From positions 30,334,294-30,398,293 of the forward strand of contig NC_081844.1 in assembly GCF_963259705.1 (NCBI RefSeq): a stretch of 64,000 bases of DNA. Direction: 5' to 3'. Numbering within the stretch: the first letter of the stretch is position 1; each line of letters begins with the position of its first letter. The notes under the pieces were generated by a model. It worked only from the letters and a program-made list of their open reading frames with translations. It did no database searches and had not been told where the DNA came from. Origin of the DNA: Myotis daubentonii. Taxonomy: Eukaryota > Chordata > Mammalia > Chiroptera > Vespertilionidae. Shown piece by piece: positions 44,256 through 54,739 of the stretch. A program made the position numbers and the translations under genes.

Positions 44256-44720
44256 TTCATCTGTGTTCCCCGGAATCAGACCCCAAGACAAGGATCAGAA
44301 TGCGAGTAATTTATTTTGGAAGCGATCTCAGAAAACTCCGGGAGGGGAGTGGGGCAAGGGGGGCAGGAAAAGGAAGGAAAGCAGCAAAGGACGCGTTGTC
44401 CTGTGTCAGGGGCCTCAGTCTGCTGGGGCCTCTGGGAGAGGGTGAGGGACTTGCACCCCAGACTTAGCTCCTTTGAGGGGCAATAGAGACCAGGTGTTTG
44501 CCCACTCACTCTGACCAGTCATTGGTTCAAGGGTGTGAATTGTCTGGCACATCCAGACTTCCCTGCATGTGGGCAGAGCAGGGAGCAAAGTCCTGCCGAC
44601 ACCTTGATCTTGTACTTGTGGCCTCCGGAACCGCGAGGCACTGGATTCCGCTGTTTTCCGCCGCCCAGCTTGTGGCAGTCTGTTACAGCAGCCCGAGCAA
44701 ACGAATACGCCCTATTTATC
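44256..44720. repeat. Unclassified old repeat, LTR-like
   Basis: 'gagtaatttattttggaagc' and 'gatctcagaaaactc' fit a common LTR-like pattern of uncertain name. Beyond it, 44720-45240 looks unique, with a short L2-like patch at 44760-44800. Confidence 0.35.
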
Positions 44721-45357
44721 AACTGTCTGTCTTTCCCCTCTTTCTCCATCTTTTCCTCATCATCATCCATGGTTCCTTTATTTACCAAATATTTCCTAAA
44801 GCTCGACTCACCGGTTGTCATACATGAAAAACCCATATCTCTTGCCACAGAGGGCCGAGGCCCAGAAAACACAAAGACAGAAAACAAGATGATGGTTTAC
44901 AATCCCAATGGGACCAGGACCTTTCTCTTAGGAGAATCAGCAGCTGCCTGGAAGGTATTAAAGATGGTAGCATCAAGCTAGACTTTCTCCAAAGGATCCC
45001 TAGAGAAAGAGGATTGAAGGGAGAGAGGTCACGATGCTCACCTTCTCTCTGCTCCTTCGCACACACCCACTCACTCATCCCCCGGAGTGTCTCTGTCCCC
45101 TCCTCTCCGACCCATTCCTCAGCTCCTTCCCTGATTCTCTGGCTGCCTCCTGGCCCTCCTGGCCTCTTTCTCCCTCTCCAGCCCAAGCTCCACCCAGCAA
45201 CCAGAGGGCTCTTCCAAACCGCTTTTTATTTCAGGAGTAATAAGTGAATTGGTTCCCATGATAAAAATTCAAAGCAAGGCAGAAATATGTGGAGTGGCAT
45301 TGGGAAACACAATCCAACCATATCCTGCCTCCATTCTAAACTTTCCTGTGGCTCTCC

Positions 45358-45476
45358 AACCTCCATCCTCCATCCTCCGTCCTCCATCCTCCGTCCTCCG
45401 TCCTCCGTCCTCCATCCTCCATCTTCCATCCTCCATCCTCCATCCTCCATCCTCCATCCTCCATCCTCCATCCTAA
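45358..45476. repeat. (CCATCCT)n heptamer minisatellite
   Basis: About 16 units of CCATCCT with CCGTCCT variants clustered in the left half. Both sides carry 'ctaaactttcct', suggesting the array arose inside a duplicated segment. Confidence 0.95.
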
Positions 45477-45479
45477 ACT

Positions 45480-45745
45480 TTCCTTTGTCTCCATCATTCT
45501 CTGTGTAAACCCCAAGGCCACCCATGTTGAAGGTTCTGGTCAGGCCCTGCCCACTCTTCCCCAAGACCCTCCCTCCAGCCACTCCAATGGCTTGCCATTT
45601 TCAGCCCCTCAAACCCCCTCTCCCTATCTCTGTACCTCGCTCACCTCAGGACCTTTCCACATGCCATCCACACCCGGGATGCCGTTCTCTGTCCCCTTGC
45701 ACAAGTTCATCCTTACTCACCCCAGTTTGATCGCGGTAAGACCGT
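45480..45745 (+). repeat. L2 LINE fragment
   Basis: 'ctcacctcaggacctttccac' and surrounding L2 3' text. Confidence 0.7.
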
Positions 45746-45799
45746 GCCTTTGGCTGCTCTCACCCAGTGCAGCTCCTGGGACAAGGGCTCCAGTGTGTT

Positions 45800-46058
45800 C
45801 ATTGCCTACATCTGCCATAACAGAGTCCCACTCACTGGGGGACTTAAAGCAGCAAGCGTTTATTCCCTCACAGCTCTGGAGGTGGGAAGCCCAAAATCAA
45901 GGTGTGGGCGGGGTTGGTCCCTTCTTGGGGGCTCAGGGAGACTCTCTCCTGGCTTCTGGCCGTGGCCACAGCCCTTGGCATCCGTGACTTGCAGAAGCCC
46001 CCTTCCCATCTCTGCCTCGGTTGTCACATGGCCTTCTCTGTGTCTCTTCCCCTTCGCC
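45800..46058 (-). repeat. MLT1-type MaLR LTR fragment
   Basis: 'ccataacagagtcccactcac', 'cacagctctggaggtgggaag' and 'gtcacatggccttctctgtg' in reverse LTR order. Confidence 0.8.
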
Positions 46059-46088
46059 GGCTGAGGGCCGCTGTGAGAGGTATTAGAC

Positions 46089-46311
46089 CAGCGGTTCTCA
46101 ACCTGTGGGTCGCGACCCCTTCGGGGGTCGAACGACCCTTTCACAGGGCTCGCCCAAGACCATCGGAAAACACATACATAATTACATATTGTTTTTGTGG
46201 TTAATCCCTATGCTTTAATTATGTTCAATTTGTAACAATGACATTGGGGGCCACCACAACATGAGGAACTGTCTTAAAGGGCCGCGGCATTAGGAAGGCT
46301 GAGAACCACTG
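46089..46311 (+). mobile_element. SPIN-type nonautonomous hAT element
   Basis: 223 bp. Ends CAGCGGTTCTCAACCTGTGG and ...GGCTGAGAACCACTG, interior 'gggtcgaacgaccctttcac', 'ccatcggaaaacacatac' and 'acaacatgaggaactg' match the SPIN_NA pattern. Target duplication TATTAGAC / TATTCGAC (46081-46088, 46312-46319; one mismatch). Confidence 0.93.
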
Positions 46312-46379
46312 TATTCGACCAACAGAGAAAAAAACTACAGAATAAGTGGTCAACCTGGCAAAATGCAGCTGAGAGAGAG

Positions 46380-46645
46380 CTCTGTTCCCAGCAGGAGGAA
46401 AGGCATTTGCAAAGCTCTAGAGGCCACCCCATCATGATGTAGGTGGAGCCTTGAAAAGCATCTGGTTTTTGAGGTTGGCAGGGGCTCGACTGGGGGGGGC
46501 GGGGGGCACAGAGAAGAGGGTGGGCTTTATCTGGAGGCGGTGGGGAGCCATGGGAGAGTTTAAAGCATGGGAGAGGTCAGAAGACTGGGATTGTAGAAAA
46601 ATCCCTGACTGCCGTGTGGTGAACGGGAAGGGTTGCAAACTAGAG
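46380..46645 (-). repeat. L2 LINE fragment, antisense
   Basis: 'ggcatttgcaaagctctagag' and 'ggctttatctggaggcggtg' in antisense L2 order, quite diverged. Confidence 0.6.
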
Positions 46646-46679
46646 GCAGGTCTGTTCTGGGGGGAATGACAACGTCAGA

Positions 46680-46850
46680 CCCTAGGGTGAGCAGCAGTCA
46701 TGTATTACCTCATTTAATTTTCACGCCACCAGTCCTATGAGATCGGTTACTTATCATGATGCCCATTTTACAGAGCCGGAAGCTGAGGCCCAGATAAGGT
46801 AAGTGATTTACCTACATCACACAGTGGAGCCAGGAATCAAGGCTTGAGCA
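46680..46850 (-). repeat. MIR, well preserved
   Basis: 'cctcatttaattttcacgcc', 'cccattttacagagccgga', 'catcacacagtggagccagg'. Confidence 0.85.
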
Positions 46851-47154
46851 GGCTGCCTAGTTGAGTAGGAGACAGACTCAAGGTGGGATATTTTGGGGAT
46901 GAGAAGTGGGGAGGGCGTGAGGCTGATGCCCAGAGGAATGGGGAACAGAGACTCAGCTGGAGAGAAACCTCTAAAGTGAGAGAATAAAGCGGGTGCAGGA
47001 GGCCTACCAGGCAGTGAGGATGTGTGGCCACCCACCCCGGCCAGCCCCACCTTGCCCTTGGCCCTTCTCCCCGCCTTCAGATCAAGTCTAGTTAGACTCT
47101 GAGTGCATATGAACTCAGATTCTCCCTGGGTCACGAGAAATAGCCGGCACAGGG

Positions 47155-47250
47155 AGAAAGGTCACTGTAGATGGAAGAAATAGCCTGTGCCAAGGTCCTG
47201 GGGCAGAACCGTGCTTGGCACGTTGGAGGAACAGTAAGGTAACATTGGCA
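47155..47250 (-). repeat. L2 LINE fragment, antisense
   Basis: 'gtgccaaggtcctggggcaga' and 'gtgcttggcacgttggagg'. 46851-47154 and 47251-47811 show no repeat; the latter is the ZNRF4 5' flank. Confidence 0.8.
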
Positions 47251-47489
47251 CTTTCTTTGTTGGGTCACTGAGAGGCACAGGGAGATGATGCCTGTGGAGT
47301 GTGAGTGTGAGTCCTGGATCTGTGCCACTCGGGGCCACAGGCTCACATAAGGCCTCACACAATAGAGGAGCCGGGGGTGCTCCGAGACTCCCAGAACACT
47401 TTCTAAAGACTGCCCGGCCCCCCGGTCAGACACCTAGGAATTCTATCTCGGCTACAGGCTCAGGCCCCTGGGGGCAGAATGTAAGTGGG

Positions 47490-47497
47490 TGATGTCA
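47490..47497 (+). promoter_or_regulatory. CRE-like site upstream of ZNRF4
   Basis: TGATGTCA lies 315 bases upstream of the ZNRF4 ATG and differs from the cAMP-response element TGACGTCA by one C-to-T change at the CpG. CREM/CREB sites drive many haploid-spermatid genes, so a role in testis expression is plausible but inferred. No clear TATA box was seen; TTTAAG at about 47694 is a weak candidate. Confidence 0.35.
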
Positions 47498-47811
47498 CAG
47501 AGGCTGGGGGCATCTAGAACCCTGAGGGGTCCTGGCCTCGGTGCCGTCTGCCAGCAAGGCCACCTGGCAGGTCAGTTCCTCCTGAGACCAGCCTTCAAAG
47601 ACACAATGCAAAGGCTCCTGCCACCCGGAGCAGTTCCTGCCTAGGGCCGCCCGGGTCCCAGCCGCTCTGCTTACCTGCCTCTGAGCCTCCCATTTAAGCT
47701 ACGTCCATTCCAGCCTGGGAGGCCCCGGAGATGCCCAAAGGCCTCCCATCTGCCATCCCCAGTGGGACCTAGTTCACTCGGAGCAGGAGGAGGAGGAAGG
47801 GTGAGGTGGCC

Positions 47812-48894
47812 ATGGGGCGGCAGCGGCGGGCCCTGGCCCTGAGGGCGGTCAAGACCTCCCTGGTCCTCTTGGCGCTGCTGGTGCCCTCGCAGGCGGTGGT
47901 GCGGGCCGTGCTGGATGGCAACGCGAGCACAGTGGACTTCGCGGACTTGCCGGCCATGTTCGGGGCACCCCTGGCCCCCGAGGGTGTGCGGGGCTACCTG
48001 ATGGAGGCCAAGCCGGCTAACGCGTGCCACCCCATCGAGCGCCCGCAGCCGGTGGGCAACGGCTCCCTGGGCGCCATCGTGCTCATTCGGCGCTACGATT
48101 GCACATTTGACCTGAAGGTGCTGCACGCCCAGCGGGCCGGCTTCAAGGCCGCCATTGTGCACAACGTCTTCTCCGACGACCTGGTGCGCATGGCCCACGT
48201 CTACGAGGACCTGCGGCACCAGATCTCCATCCCCGCGGTGTTCGTGAGCGAGGCCGCCTCGCAGGACTTGCGGGTCATCGTGTGCTGCGACAGGTCCGCC
48301 CAGGTCCTCTTGCTGCCCAACTACCCGCCGTGCCCGGACCTGGACTGCCATCCCGTGCTGGCCATCTCCTGGGTCCTGGGCCGCACCCTGGCCCTGCTAA
48401 TGTCCACCTTCTTCATCCTCCGACACCTGTGGAACTGGCTGTGGTCCAGGTGGGCCTACGGGCCCGCCGCGGCCACGGAGCCGGCCTGCCGGAGGGCCCA
48501 GGTCCGGACCTTCACGCGGCTCAACGACGTGTGCGCCATCTGCCTGGACGAGTACCAGGAGGGCGAGCAGCTCAAGATCCTGCCCTGCTCCCACACCTAC
48601 CACTGCAAGTGCATCGACCCCTGGCTCTCCCAGGCCGCCCAGCGCTCCTGCCCCGTGTGCAAGCAGTCGGTGGCCAGCACGGAGGACAGCTCCGACTCCA
48701 CCATCGACAGCTTCTGCGACGAGGAGCCCGCCCTGCTGGGCCACCATGCCCCCATCTGCGCCATCCAGGCCCGGCTGCGCGCCCGGAGGCTGGCGCTGCT
48801 GGCCCGAGCCAGCCCACACCGCTCCTGCAGCCCCGCCTCCGTGGGGGGGGCCGAGGCGGCGGAGCCCTCCGAGCGGCCCCCAGACCCACTCTGA
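47812..48894 (+). CDS. ZNRF4: ZNRF4, zinc and RING finger 4 (PA-TM-RING E3 ubiquitin ligase), single exon
   Basis: Intact 360-codon reading frame. Seen: a hydrophobic N-terminal signal segment (about residues 13-30), a protease-associated (PA) luminal domain (about 30-165) with N-glycosylation sequons at N37 and N83, one membrane helix (about 181-203), then a RING-H2 with C241, C244, C259, H261, H264, C267, C280 and C283, all ligands present. A serine/aspartate-rich stretch and a basic C-terminal tail follow. Known of the family: ZNRF4 (mouse sperizin, also called nixin) is an intronless, testis-enriched ER-membrane E3 ligase reported to ubiquitinate calnexin and RIPK2. The start is the ATG at 47812 in a GCCATGG context. 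The frame is closed by a TAG at 47770-47772, and the only other in-frame candidate is a GTG at 47806. Human ZNRF4 carries roughly 70 additional N-terminal residues, which this locus cannot encode in frame. No introns, frameshifts or missing catalytic residues were seen, so it is probably functional. The coding region is very GC- and CpG-rich compared with its flanks. Confidence 0.96.
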   Translation: MGRQRRALALRAVKTSLVLLALLVPSQAVVRAVLDGNASTVDFADLPAMFGAPLAPEGVRGYLMEAKPANACHPIERPQPVGNGSLGAIVLIRRYDCTFDLKVLHAQRAGFKAAIVHNVFSDDLVRMAHVYEDLRHQISIPAVFVSEAASQDLRVIVCCDRSAQVLLLPNYPPCPDLDCHPVLAISWVLGRTLALLMSTFFILRHLWNWLWSRWAYGPAAATEPACRRAQVRTFTRLNDVCAICLDEYQEGEQLKILPCSHTYHCKCIDPWLSQAAQRSCPVCKQSVASTEDSSDSTIDSFCDEEPALLGHHAPICAIQARLRARRLALLARASPHRSCSPASVGGAEAAEPSERPPDPL

Positions 48895-48963
48895 GGACCG
48901 CAGACCGTGGCCGGCGAGGAGCGGGCTGGGGAGGGTAGCCATAAGTGTTTCTAGTCTGTAGAG

Positions 48964-48969
48964 AATAAA
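48964..48969 (+). terminator. ZNRF4 poly(A) signal
   Basis: Canonical AATAAA 70 bases after the ZNRF4 stop codon. It implies a very short 3' UTR of about 90 bases, which suits a single-exon germ-cell gene. The cleavage site itself is not visible. Confidence 0.8.
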
Positions 48970-49235
48970 AATGGGTTTGAAAGCCGTTTGTGCCCTGGCT
49001 GCTGTGGGGCCACCCGCCTCTGGCCCTTCATGCCACCCCCGTGATAAAGCCAGGGGAGCCCACGGCCGGCTGCCATTGTCTGTGGTGAGTGAGAAGGTGT
49101 GGGCCGGCGGGGAGGCGGGAGGTAAGGTCTCTGTGTCCATCCCCAGGGGTGGCCATGCCCAGGCGGGTGCCTCGGTTCCAATCCTGGGCGCACCGCTGCT
49201 GATCCTGGATATGTTTATTCATGATTCACTTAAAT
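48970..49235. other. ZNRF4 3' flank, unique
   Basis: GC-rich sequence with no feature recognised. Confidence 0.45.
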
Positions 49236-49239
49236 GTTT

Positions 49240-49625
49240 TTTTTTTAAAAAATAAACTTCTCATTTTGGAATCATTTTAGATTTAAGATAAATAGCTAAG
49301 GTTCTAGCGAGTTCTCACGTGCCCTCACCCGGCTTCCCGTGACGTTCCCATCGTCCATAGCACAGCGTGTTCTTCATAACCAAGAAGGCAACATGGGTGC
49401 CTGTGATGGACGAAACGCCGGCTTTTATTTGAATTTCCCCCGTCATTCCAACTTTTGATACTGGAAAATGTCAAACACACCCAAAGGAGAAAGAATAGAA
49501 TAATGACCCCCCCCCCCCACAACCCATTACTCAGAGTCAATAATGATTTCCTGTATTTTCTCCACTTTCACTCACTCGCCGCTCCCTTGCTATTTTGATG
49601 CAAATCCCAGATTTTTTTTTCCATC
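49240..49625 (-). repeat. L1 LINE, antisense
   Basis: 'cattttggaatcattttagat', 'gaatttcccccgtcattcc' and 'aatgatttcctgtattttctcc' are typical antisense L1 text. L1-like sequence returns at 50040-50280 ('catttaacatgttcctcaat'), so the two are probably one interrupted L1. Confidence 0.65.
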
Positions 49626-49659
49626 TGTAAATATTTCAGTTTGGGTAGAGAAAGCAGCC

Positions 49660-49830
49660 ATTCTCAGCTGGGCGGGTATTTTCCCCCCAGCGGACACTTG
49701 GCAGTGTCTGGGGGCAGTTTTGGAAGCCATCCCGGGGCTGCTATTAGCCTCTCGTGGGTGGGAGCTGCTCAATGACCAGCCCCGATGTCCACAGTGCTGA
49801 GGGGAGAGGCCTTGCTCTTTATGATAACGC
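49660..49830 (+). repeat. Old hAT-Charlie-type MITE fragment
   Basis: 'ggacacttggcagtgtctggg' and 'ccacagtgctgaggggagag'; same family as 14690-14870. Confidence 0.55.
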
Positions 49831-49985
49831 CTCTCAAAAAAACAACCCCACAAATACCAGTATCATGCTCAAAATAATGACTCCACTGGGGACACCTGGA
49901 AGTGTGAGCAGTCCTGGTGCCTGTTTCTTTTGTTTGTCTGAGTCGGGGTGACGGGCTCCTAACTCCCGTCATGGGGAGCTTTCCC

Positions 49986-49989
<4 letters not shown>

Positions 49990-50037
<48 letters not shown>
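49990..50037. repeat. (CT)n microsatellite
   Basis: Pure CT repeat, about 22 units. Confidence 0.95.
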
Positions 50038-50042
<5 letters not shown>

Positions 50043-50324
50043 TCCTTGCTCTTTACTTGGTGAAGCAACTGGGTCATTCGCCCTTTGGTGGTGATCTTGG
50101 TCGTCTGGGTTTTGCCAATTGGGTGTCCCTGTGGTGTCATTTAACATGTTCCTCAATCCCCTATATTTCCTGTGAATTTCTACGTGGATTCAGAGACCAA
50201 CTCACGTGTGGTTTAATTTTATGGTGAACAAACAAGGTGCTTCTCCGGTCCTTAGCACGCCCCCTTTTGTAGAAGACTTGGGCCACTTTAAGGGTTCTTC
50301 TGGGATATGAGTGAGGGGCTCTCA

Positions 50325-50625
50325 CTTGGCCATGGAGCAAGCATGATCAGGGAAGTCATGGCTCTGAGGCTGGAATAGTGAGAAGGTGGTGAGGATGCAG
50401 GAAGAGTGTACCAGGCAGGTGGCACAGCACGTGCAAAGGCCCTGAGGCAAGACTAGGCCTCAAGTGTTGGGAGGAACAGTGAGGAGGCCCATGTGACCAG
50501 AGCACAGTGAGGGAGCGGGAGAGAGGTAAGGGCAGGTGTTCAGGGCCTTATAAAGCTTGATAAGGAATTCAGCTTTTATTCTGAGGAGCTGAGTAAAACC
50601 ATTGGAGGTTTGCAGTAGCTAAAAA
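50325..50625 (-). repeat. L2 LINE fragment, antisense
   Basis: 'gtgcaaaggccctgaggcaag', 'ggccttataaagcttgata' and 'cttttattctgaggagctg'. An A-rich run ends it (50621-50645). Confidence 0.85.
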
Positions 50626-50659
50626 AAAAAAATAAAAAAAATAAATTCCTGTTAGCAAC

Positions 50660-50785
50660 AGTTCCAGGGCTCTATTTTATAAATGAGGCAACTGAGGCCC
50701 AGAGAGGGCAAGTCGCTTGCTCGGGATCACACAGTGTGGCGGCGATGGGATTTGGAGCCTGTAGCGTAGTCTTGGTGGATTCACA
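50660..50785 (-). repeat. MIR fragment
   Basis: 'aatgaggcaactgaggcccag' and 'gggatcacacagtgtggcg'. Confidence 0.8.
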
Positions 50786-52160
50786 AGTGAGTGCTGGCAT
50801 GTACTCAGAGGCTTTCCTTTCTACACATGTGTTTTCCACCCGTGCTTTGCTGGAGCTGAGAACCCCTGAGGTGGTTGGTTTAGGGGAAGCTTTTCCCTTC
50901 TCTGATGGACGAAGGCAAAGATGGGCCCTCGGCCGCGGCTTGTGTGTGTGCTGGGGCTGACCAACCAGAGCAACTTCAGCACCTGGGGCTTGTTTGCTCA
51001 TGAGCGTGGATAGTCAGTTGGGGGAAGGCACGGAGGCCCCAGGTGCCCAGAGCCCAGGCTCCTGCCACCTCATTGCTCCGCATCCTCAGCAGGTGGGACA
51101 ATACTGTGTATTGGAGGTGGTGAGAACGGCACCGGTGTTAGACCGGTGGAGTCAGACTGGACCTGGGTTCAGCAACCGCGGTACTTGAGTCCTGGCTAGG
51201 AAAGCAGTCAGAGCCAAGCCTCAAACTACGAGAGACCATCTATTTAGAAGATCACAGAGGTGGAAGAAACGGGCTCAGGAAACAAGTCACAGAGGCAAAA
51301 GAAGGCCCTTGGAGCTTGGGAGTGAAGAAGGTATTGGTAAGGAGCATGGGGGGAGGGGAGGGCTGGGGAGGGGGCGGGGGAAGGCACGGGGTGCTCCTGG
51401 GAGGGAGAGCACACTGGTCCCCATCCTAAGGGTTTTGAGGGTGGCGAGTTCAGGGGAGGTCCCGGGGGAAGATCTCAATAGAATATTCAGCCGCTTTCAC
51501 ACGTGTCCTTTCAGGGTCTAGGTCTCCACTGATTGGTCGGTGCCAGGAGGGACAGGGCGTCATTATTCAATGCAGCTGGGCCTGAGGGCAGGGCTGGCAT
51601 CCCTTGACTGATTTTTCTGCTTTTCTGGGCCTGGAGCCGAAATACAACCGAAGCCTAGATGTTATCTCTAGGGAGGAAAGGTCAGGGGCCTAAACAATGA
51701 TAGGAGAGGCAGCCCACCCTGGGAGCGAGGTCCCACCCTACAGTTGTCCCTTGCTAGACCCCTGGGGCTTTCCACCCTGGTGACCGGCCGTACCTGGCCC
51801 ATCACGCTGGCTCTGCGCTTGTCTGTCTAACTGCCTAACACAGTGCAGCTGCTTGGACTCCAGCCCTCACATCCGCATTCCCGTCAGGAAGAGGGGTGAG
51901 GAAGGGCTCCCCTCTCTAAAGACGTTCCACACATCGCTTCTGCTCATAACCCATCGGCCAGAACGTAGTCACGTGGCTATGCTTCCTGAAAGGAAGCTGG
52001 GAAATGGAGTTTTTATTCCGAGTGGCCAGCAGTGCAGCTGAAAACCATGGGCTCTGTTATTATGGAAAAGGAGAGGGCAGGTGTTAGGAGTGGCCAGCGT
52101 TGCCTGCCTTTTAGATTCCTTGACGGTCACAGGCACCACAGGGGAGCAGGTACATCCCAG
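50786..52160. other. Longest stretch without recognised repeats
   Basis: About 1.4 kb of unique-looking sequence downstream of ZNRF4. No open frame over 75 codons has recognisable content, and no RNA gene was seen. Confidence 0.45.
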
Positions 52161-52164
52161 GCAC

Positions 52165-52250
52165 CTTCCCACTATTAAATCTTTCTGAGCCTCAGTTTCC
52201 CCACCTGTAAACGGAGGGCAGTAGCAGCACCTGCCCTGCAGGGTTCCTTA
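52165..52250 (+). repeat. MIR fragment, interrupted by SPIN
   Basis: 'gagcctcagtttccccacctg' and 'ctgccctgcagggttcctta' end exactly at the SPIN element that follows. Confidence 0.75.
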
Positions 52251-52441
52251 AGCGGTTCTCAACCTGTGGGTCGCGAACAATGAAAATACATCCTGCAGAT
52301 CAGATATTTACATTATGATTCATAACAGCAGCAAAATTACAGTTATGAAGTAGCAACAAAAATAATTGTATGGTTGGGCGTCACCACAACATGAGGAACT
52401 GTATTAAAGGGTCGTGGCATGAGGAAGGTTGAGACCCACTG
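52251..52441 (+). mobile_element. SPIN-type nonautonomous hAT element, internally deleted
   Basis: 191 bp. Ends 'agcggttctcaacctgtggg' and 'ggttgagacccactg', interior 'atttacattatgattcataac' and 'ttatgaagtagcaac'. Lacks part of the left interior present in the 46089 copy. Target duplication not clear. Confidence 0.9.
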
Positions 52442-52569
52442 TACTAAGTGATCTGTCAGTATCTGTCGATCAACTAAGTGACATGCCCACAGCCTGGCTA
52501 TAAAAATGTGTCATCAGCTCTGTGATGGGAGGAACTCAGGCGCTGTGTTAACTCAAATGGAGGTGCCTG

Positions 52570-52735
52570 ACCCAACCCAGAGACTCTGGAAGGCTTCTTG
52601 GAGGCGGACTCTTCTGAGCAGAAGGAGCAGGGGTCCGTACTGCAAAAAGGAAAGTGATTCTGGCGGCTGGAACAGCATGAGCAAAGGCCCCAAGCAGCCT
52701 GGACTGGCATCTGGTGGGTGCCTAATAGGTGCACA
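52570..52735 (-). repeat. L2 LINE fragment, antisense
   Basis: 'ggaacagcatgagcaaaggcc' landmark. The stretch 52736-53125 is unique and GC-rich. Confidence 0.7.
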
Positions 52736-53129
52736 CAGAGCCCTTGCCCCCAAATCCGGAATCCCCCCCTCGGAGAAAGGGCCTTAGCTTTATCACAGCC
52801 TCCTCAGTCCCCCGACAGCCAGGCTTGGGCCCTCCTCCAGCCGCCTCCAGGGAAGCTGGGCGCTGCCAAGGGCCGTCAGCCTGTGCCAGTCCCTGGTCCT
52901 TCCTGGTGGCTGCTCTAGGTAAACACCAGTGGAGCCTCCTCCTGCCCATCCAGGCAGCGGCCCATCTGTGTGGTCTAAGGGGCCGTGTGGCCACATGGAG
53001 GGAGCTGAGACTCAGAGGAGGGGTGACTAGCCTTGGTGCAGGGATACTAGAAGCCGCCAGCATGACTACTGAGCACACACGGGCGGCCAGGTGCCTGCAC
53101 GGACTCCTTGCGCCCTGAGCCAGGTTCCT

Positions 53130-53235
53130 GCACATACCCCCATTTTCCAGAGGAAGAAACTGAGTCCGTGAAAGAGGATGTGTCTTGCCCAGGGCCACAC
53201 ACCTGGACGCTGACCGAGCCTGGTGCAATGGGGAG
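53130..53235 (-). repeat. MIR fragment
   Basis: 'attttccagaggaagaaactg' and 'gcccagggccacacacctgga'. Confidence 0.65.
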
Positions 53236-53349
53236 CTCGCTGCTGCAGCTGAGACAGCTTTTCCATTTTTAAATGGCTCCTCCTTCCAGTTCTGCAGCCT
53301 GCTGGCCTCCACTTCCCCAAGTGTGGGTCGTGACGCCTCCTGTTTGTCT

Positions 53350-53905
53350 GATGACCATATGTGCTGACCACCTACTCGTCCAAGCCTCTGCCGGGCACCT
53401 TAGACATAGCAGAGGCCAAGACAGACCCAGTCCCTCCCCAGGTGGGCCACCCAGTCTAGTGGAGGGAAGGTTGTGGGCAAGGCAGTGCTGGGGTGAGTAG
53501 GCTGTGATAGGGCGCACAGGCGAGGGTTCAGAGGGGCACCTGCCCCAGCCTGGAGGGTCAGGGTAGGTTTCTCAGGTAGGGCATCCACCTCAAGACCCAA
53601 AGGATAGCCCTGACCGGTTTGGCTCAGTGGCTAGGGCGTCGGCCTGCGGACTGAAAGGTCACAGGTTTGATTCCAGTCACGGGCATGTACCTTGGTTGTG
53701 GGCACATCCCCAGTGGCGGGTGTGCAGGAGGCAGCTGATCGATGTTTCTAACTCTCCATCCCTTTCCCTTCCTCTCTGTAAAAAATCAATAAAATATATT
53801 TTTTTAAAAGACCCAAAGGATAGAACAGAAGCAGCTGGGCAGGGGTGGGAAGGGTGTTCCGAGGGGAAGGAACAACATTGCAAGGATGCAGAGTCTTAAA
53901 GGCAC
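53350..53905 (-). repeat. L2 LINE, antisense, split by Ves
   Basis: 53350-53606 ('ggcaccttagacatagcagag') continues after the SINE at 53823 ('gaaggaacaacattgcaagg'). Confidence 0.65.
53607..53807 (+). repeat. Ves SINE inside L2
   Basis: Full Ves with a perfect 15-base target duplication AAGACCCAAAGGATA (53592-53606 and 53808-53822). Confidence 0.95.
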
Positions 53906-54059
53906 AAGGGCTCTTAAACGTTTGGACGTCTCCCCAGCTCCAGGCACACACCCACTTGTAGTTATAACAAATAATGCCACTTTAAGTTCCTAACCACGCC
54001 CTCTTCGGCAGCCTGAAAATGCTAGGGTTCTATTATTCTAGAAGACAAATGAAAGTAGG

Positions 54060-54195
54060 TCCTTTTATAACCAGATCCAGTGTCCAGATGAGGAAACAGA
54101 GGCCCAGAGAGGTTTAGTGACTTGCCCTGGGACAAGCATCTCAGCAAGGACAAAGCTGGCATTCAAACCTGAAGAGCCTATCTTTGGAGGCTGTT
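54060..54195 (-). repeat. MIR fragment
   Basis: 'cagatgaggaaacagaggccc' and 'agtgacttgccctggg'. 54196-54735 is unique. Confidence 0.8.
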
Positions 54196-54739
54196 GGCAT
54201 CACTTCTATACGATCCCCGTGAAGAGTGGTTGGAATGAAGGGGTGAATAGTGGAATGAGAAGCAGAGTGATCACCCCTCTCCTCTCAGGCCAGGGAGCTT
54301 AGGGCATCCCTCACCCCTGCCCAGTTCCCAGTTCCTCCTCCCAACCTCTTTTGGTGGGTGCCAATCCTCTCTGATTTGGATTGAGGACAGTGTGTTCTTC
54401 ACCTTCTCTACTCCACCCCCCCCTGCTCCTAATGATAGGACCAGTGAGAAGCAAATTCCAAGGAACTGTTACTGCCACTCCCAGCAGCCAATGGAGGCAG
54501 CTGCAATATGGCGGAGGCCACAGGAGGCTGGCTGCCAAGATCTCAGCCGAGGCGGCATCTGAAAAGGGGGAAGAGAAGGGGATCTGCAAAGGCTGACTCA
54601 TCACCTGGTTCTCTTTCTTTCCTCCTCCCCTGTCCCCGCCTCCTCCCTACTTCGTTCTCTTCCTTGCCCATCCCTTCCAGCCTCCCAGCCGAGCCCAGGA
54701 GGGGAGGACGTTTTTTAGGAACAGATGGCTGCCTTCTTT

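Noticed and set aside
47806..47811. GTG as the ZNRF4 start
   Set aside because: Two codons upstream of an ATG with a strong Kozak context. Vertebrate initiation at GTG here would need evidence that is not present.
47612..47811. Coding N-terminal extension of ZNRF4
   Set aside because: The frame is closed by TAG at 47770-47772 and there is no upstream ATG in the remaining open codons.
47671..49140. Long antisense and out-of-frame open frames over ZNRF4
   Set aside because: Shadows of a GC-rich coding region. The plus-strand frame carries the complete PA-TM-RING architecture; the others show no domain.
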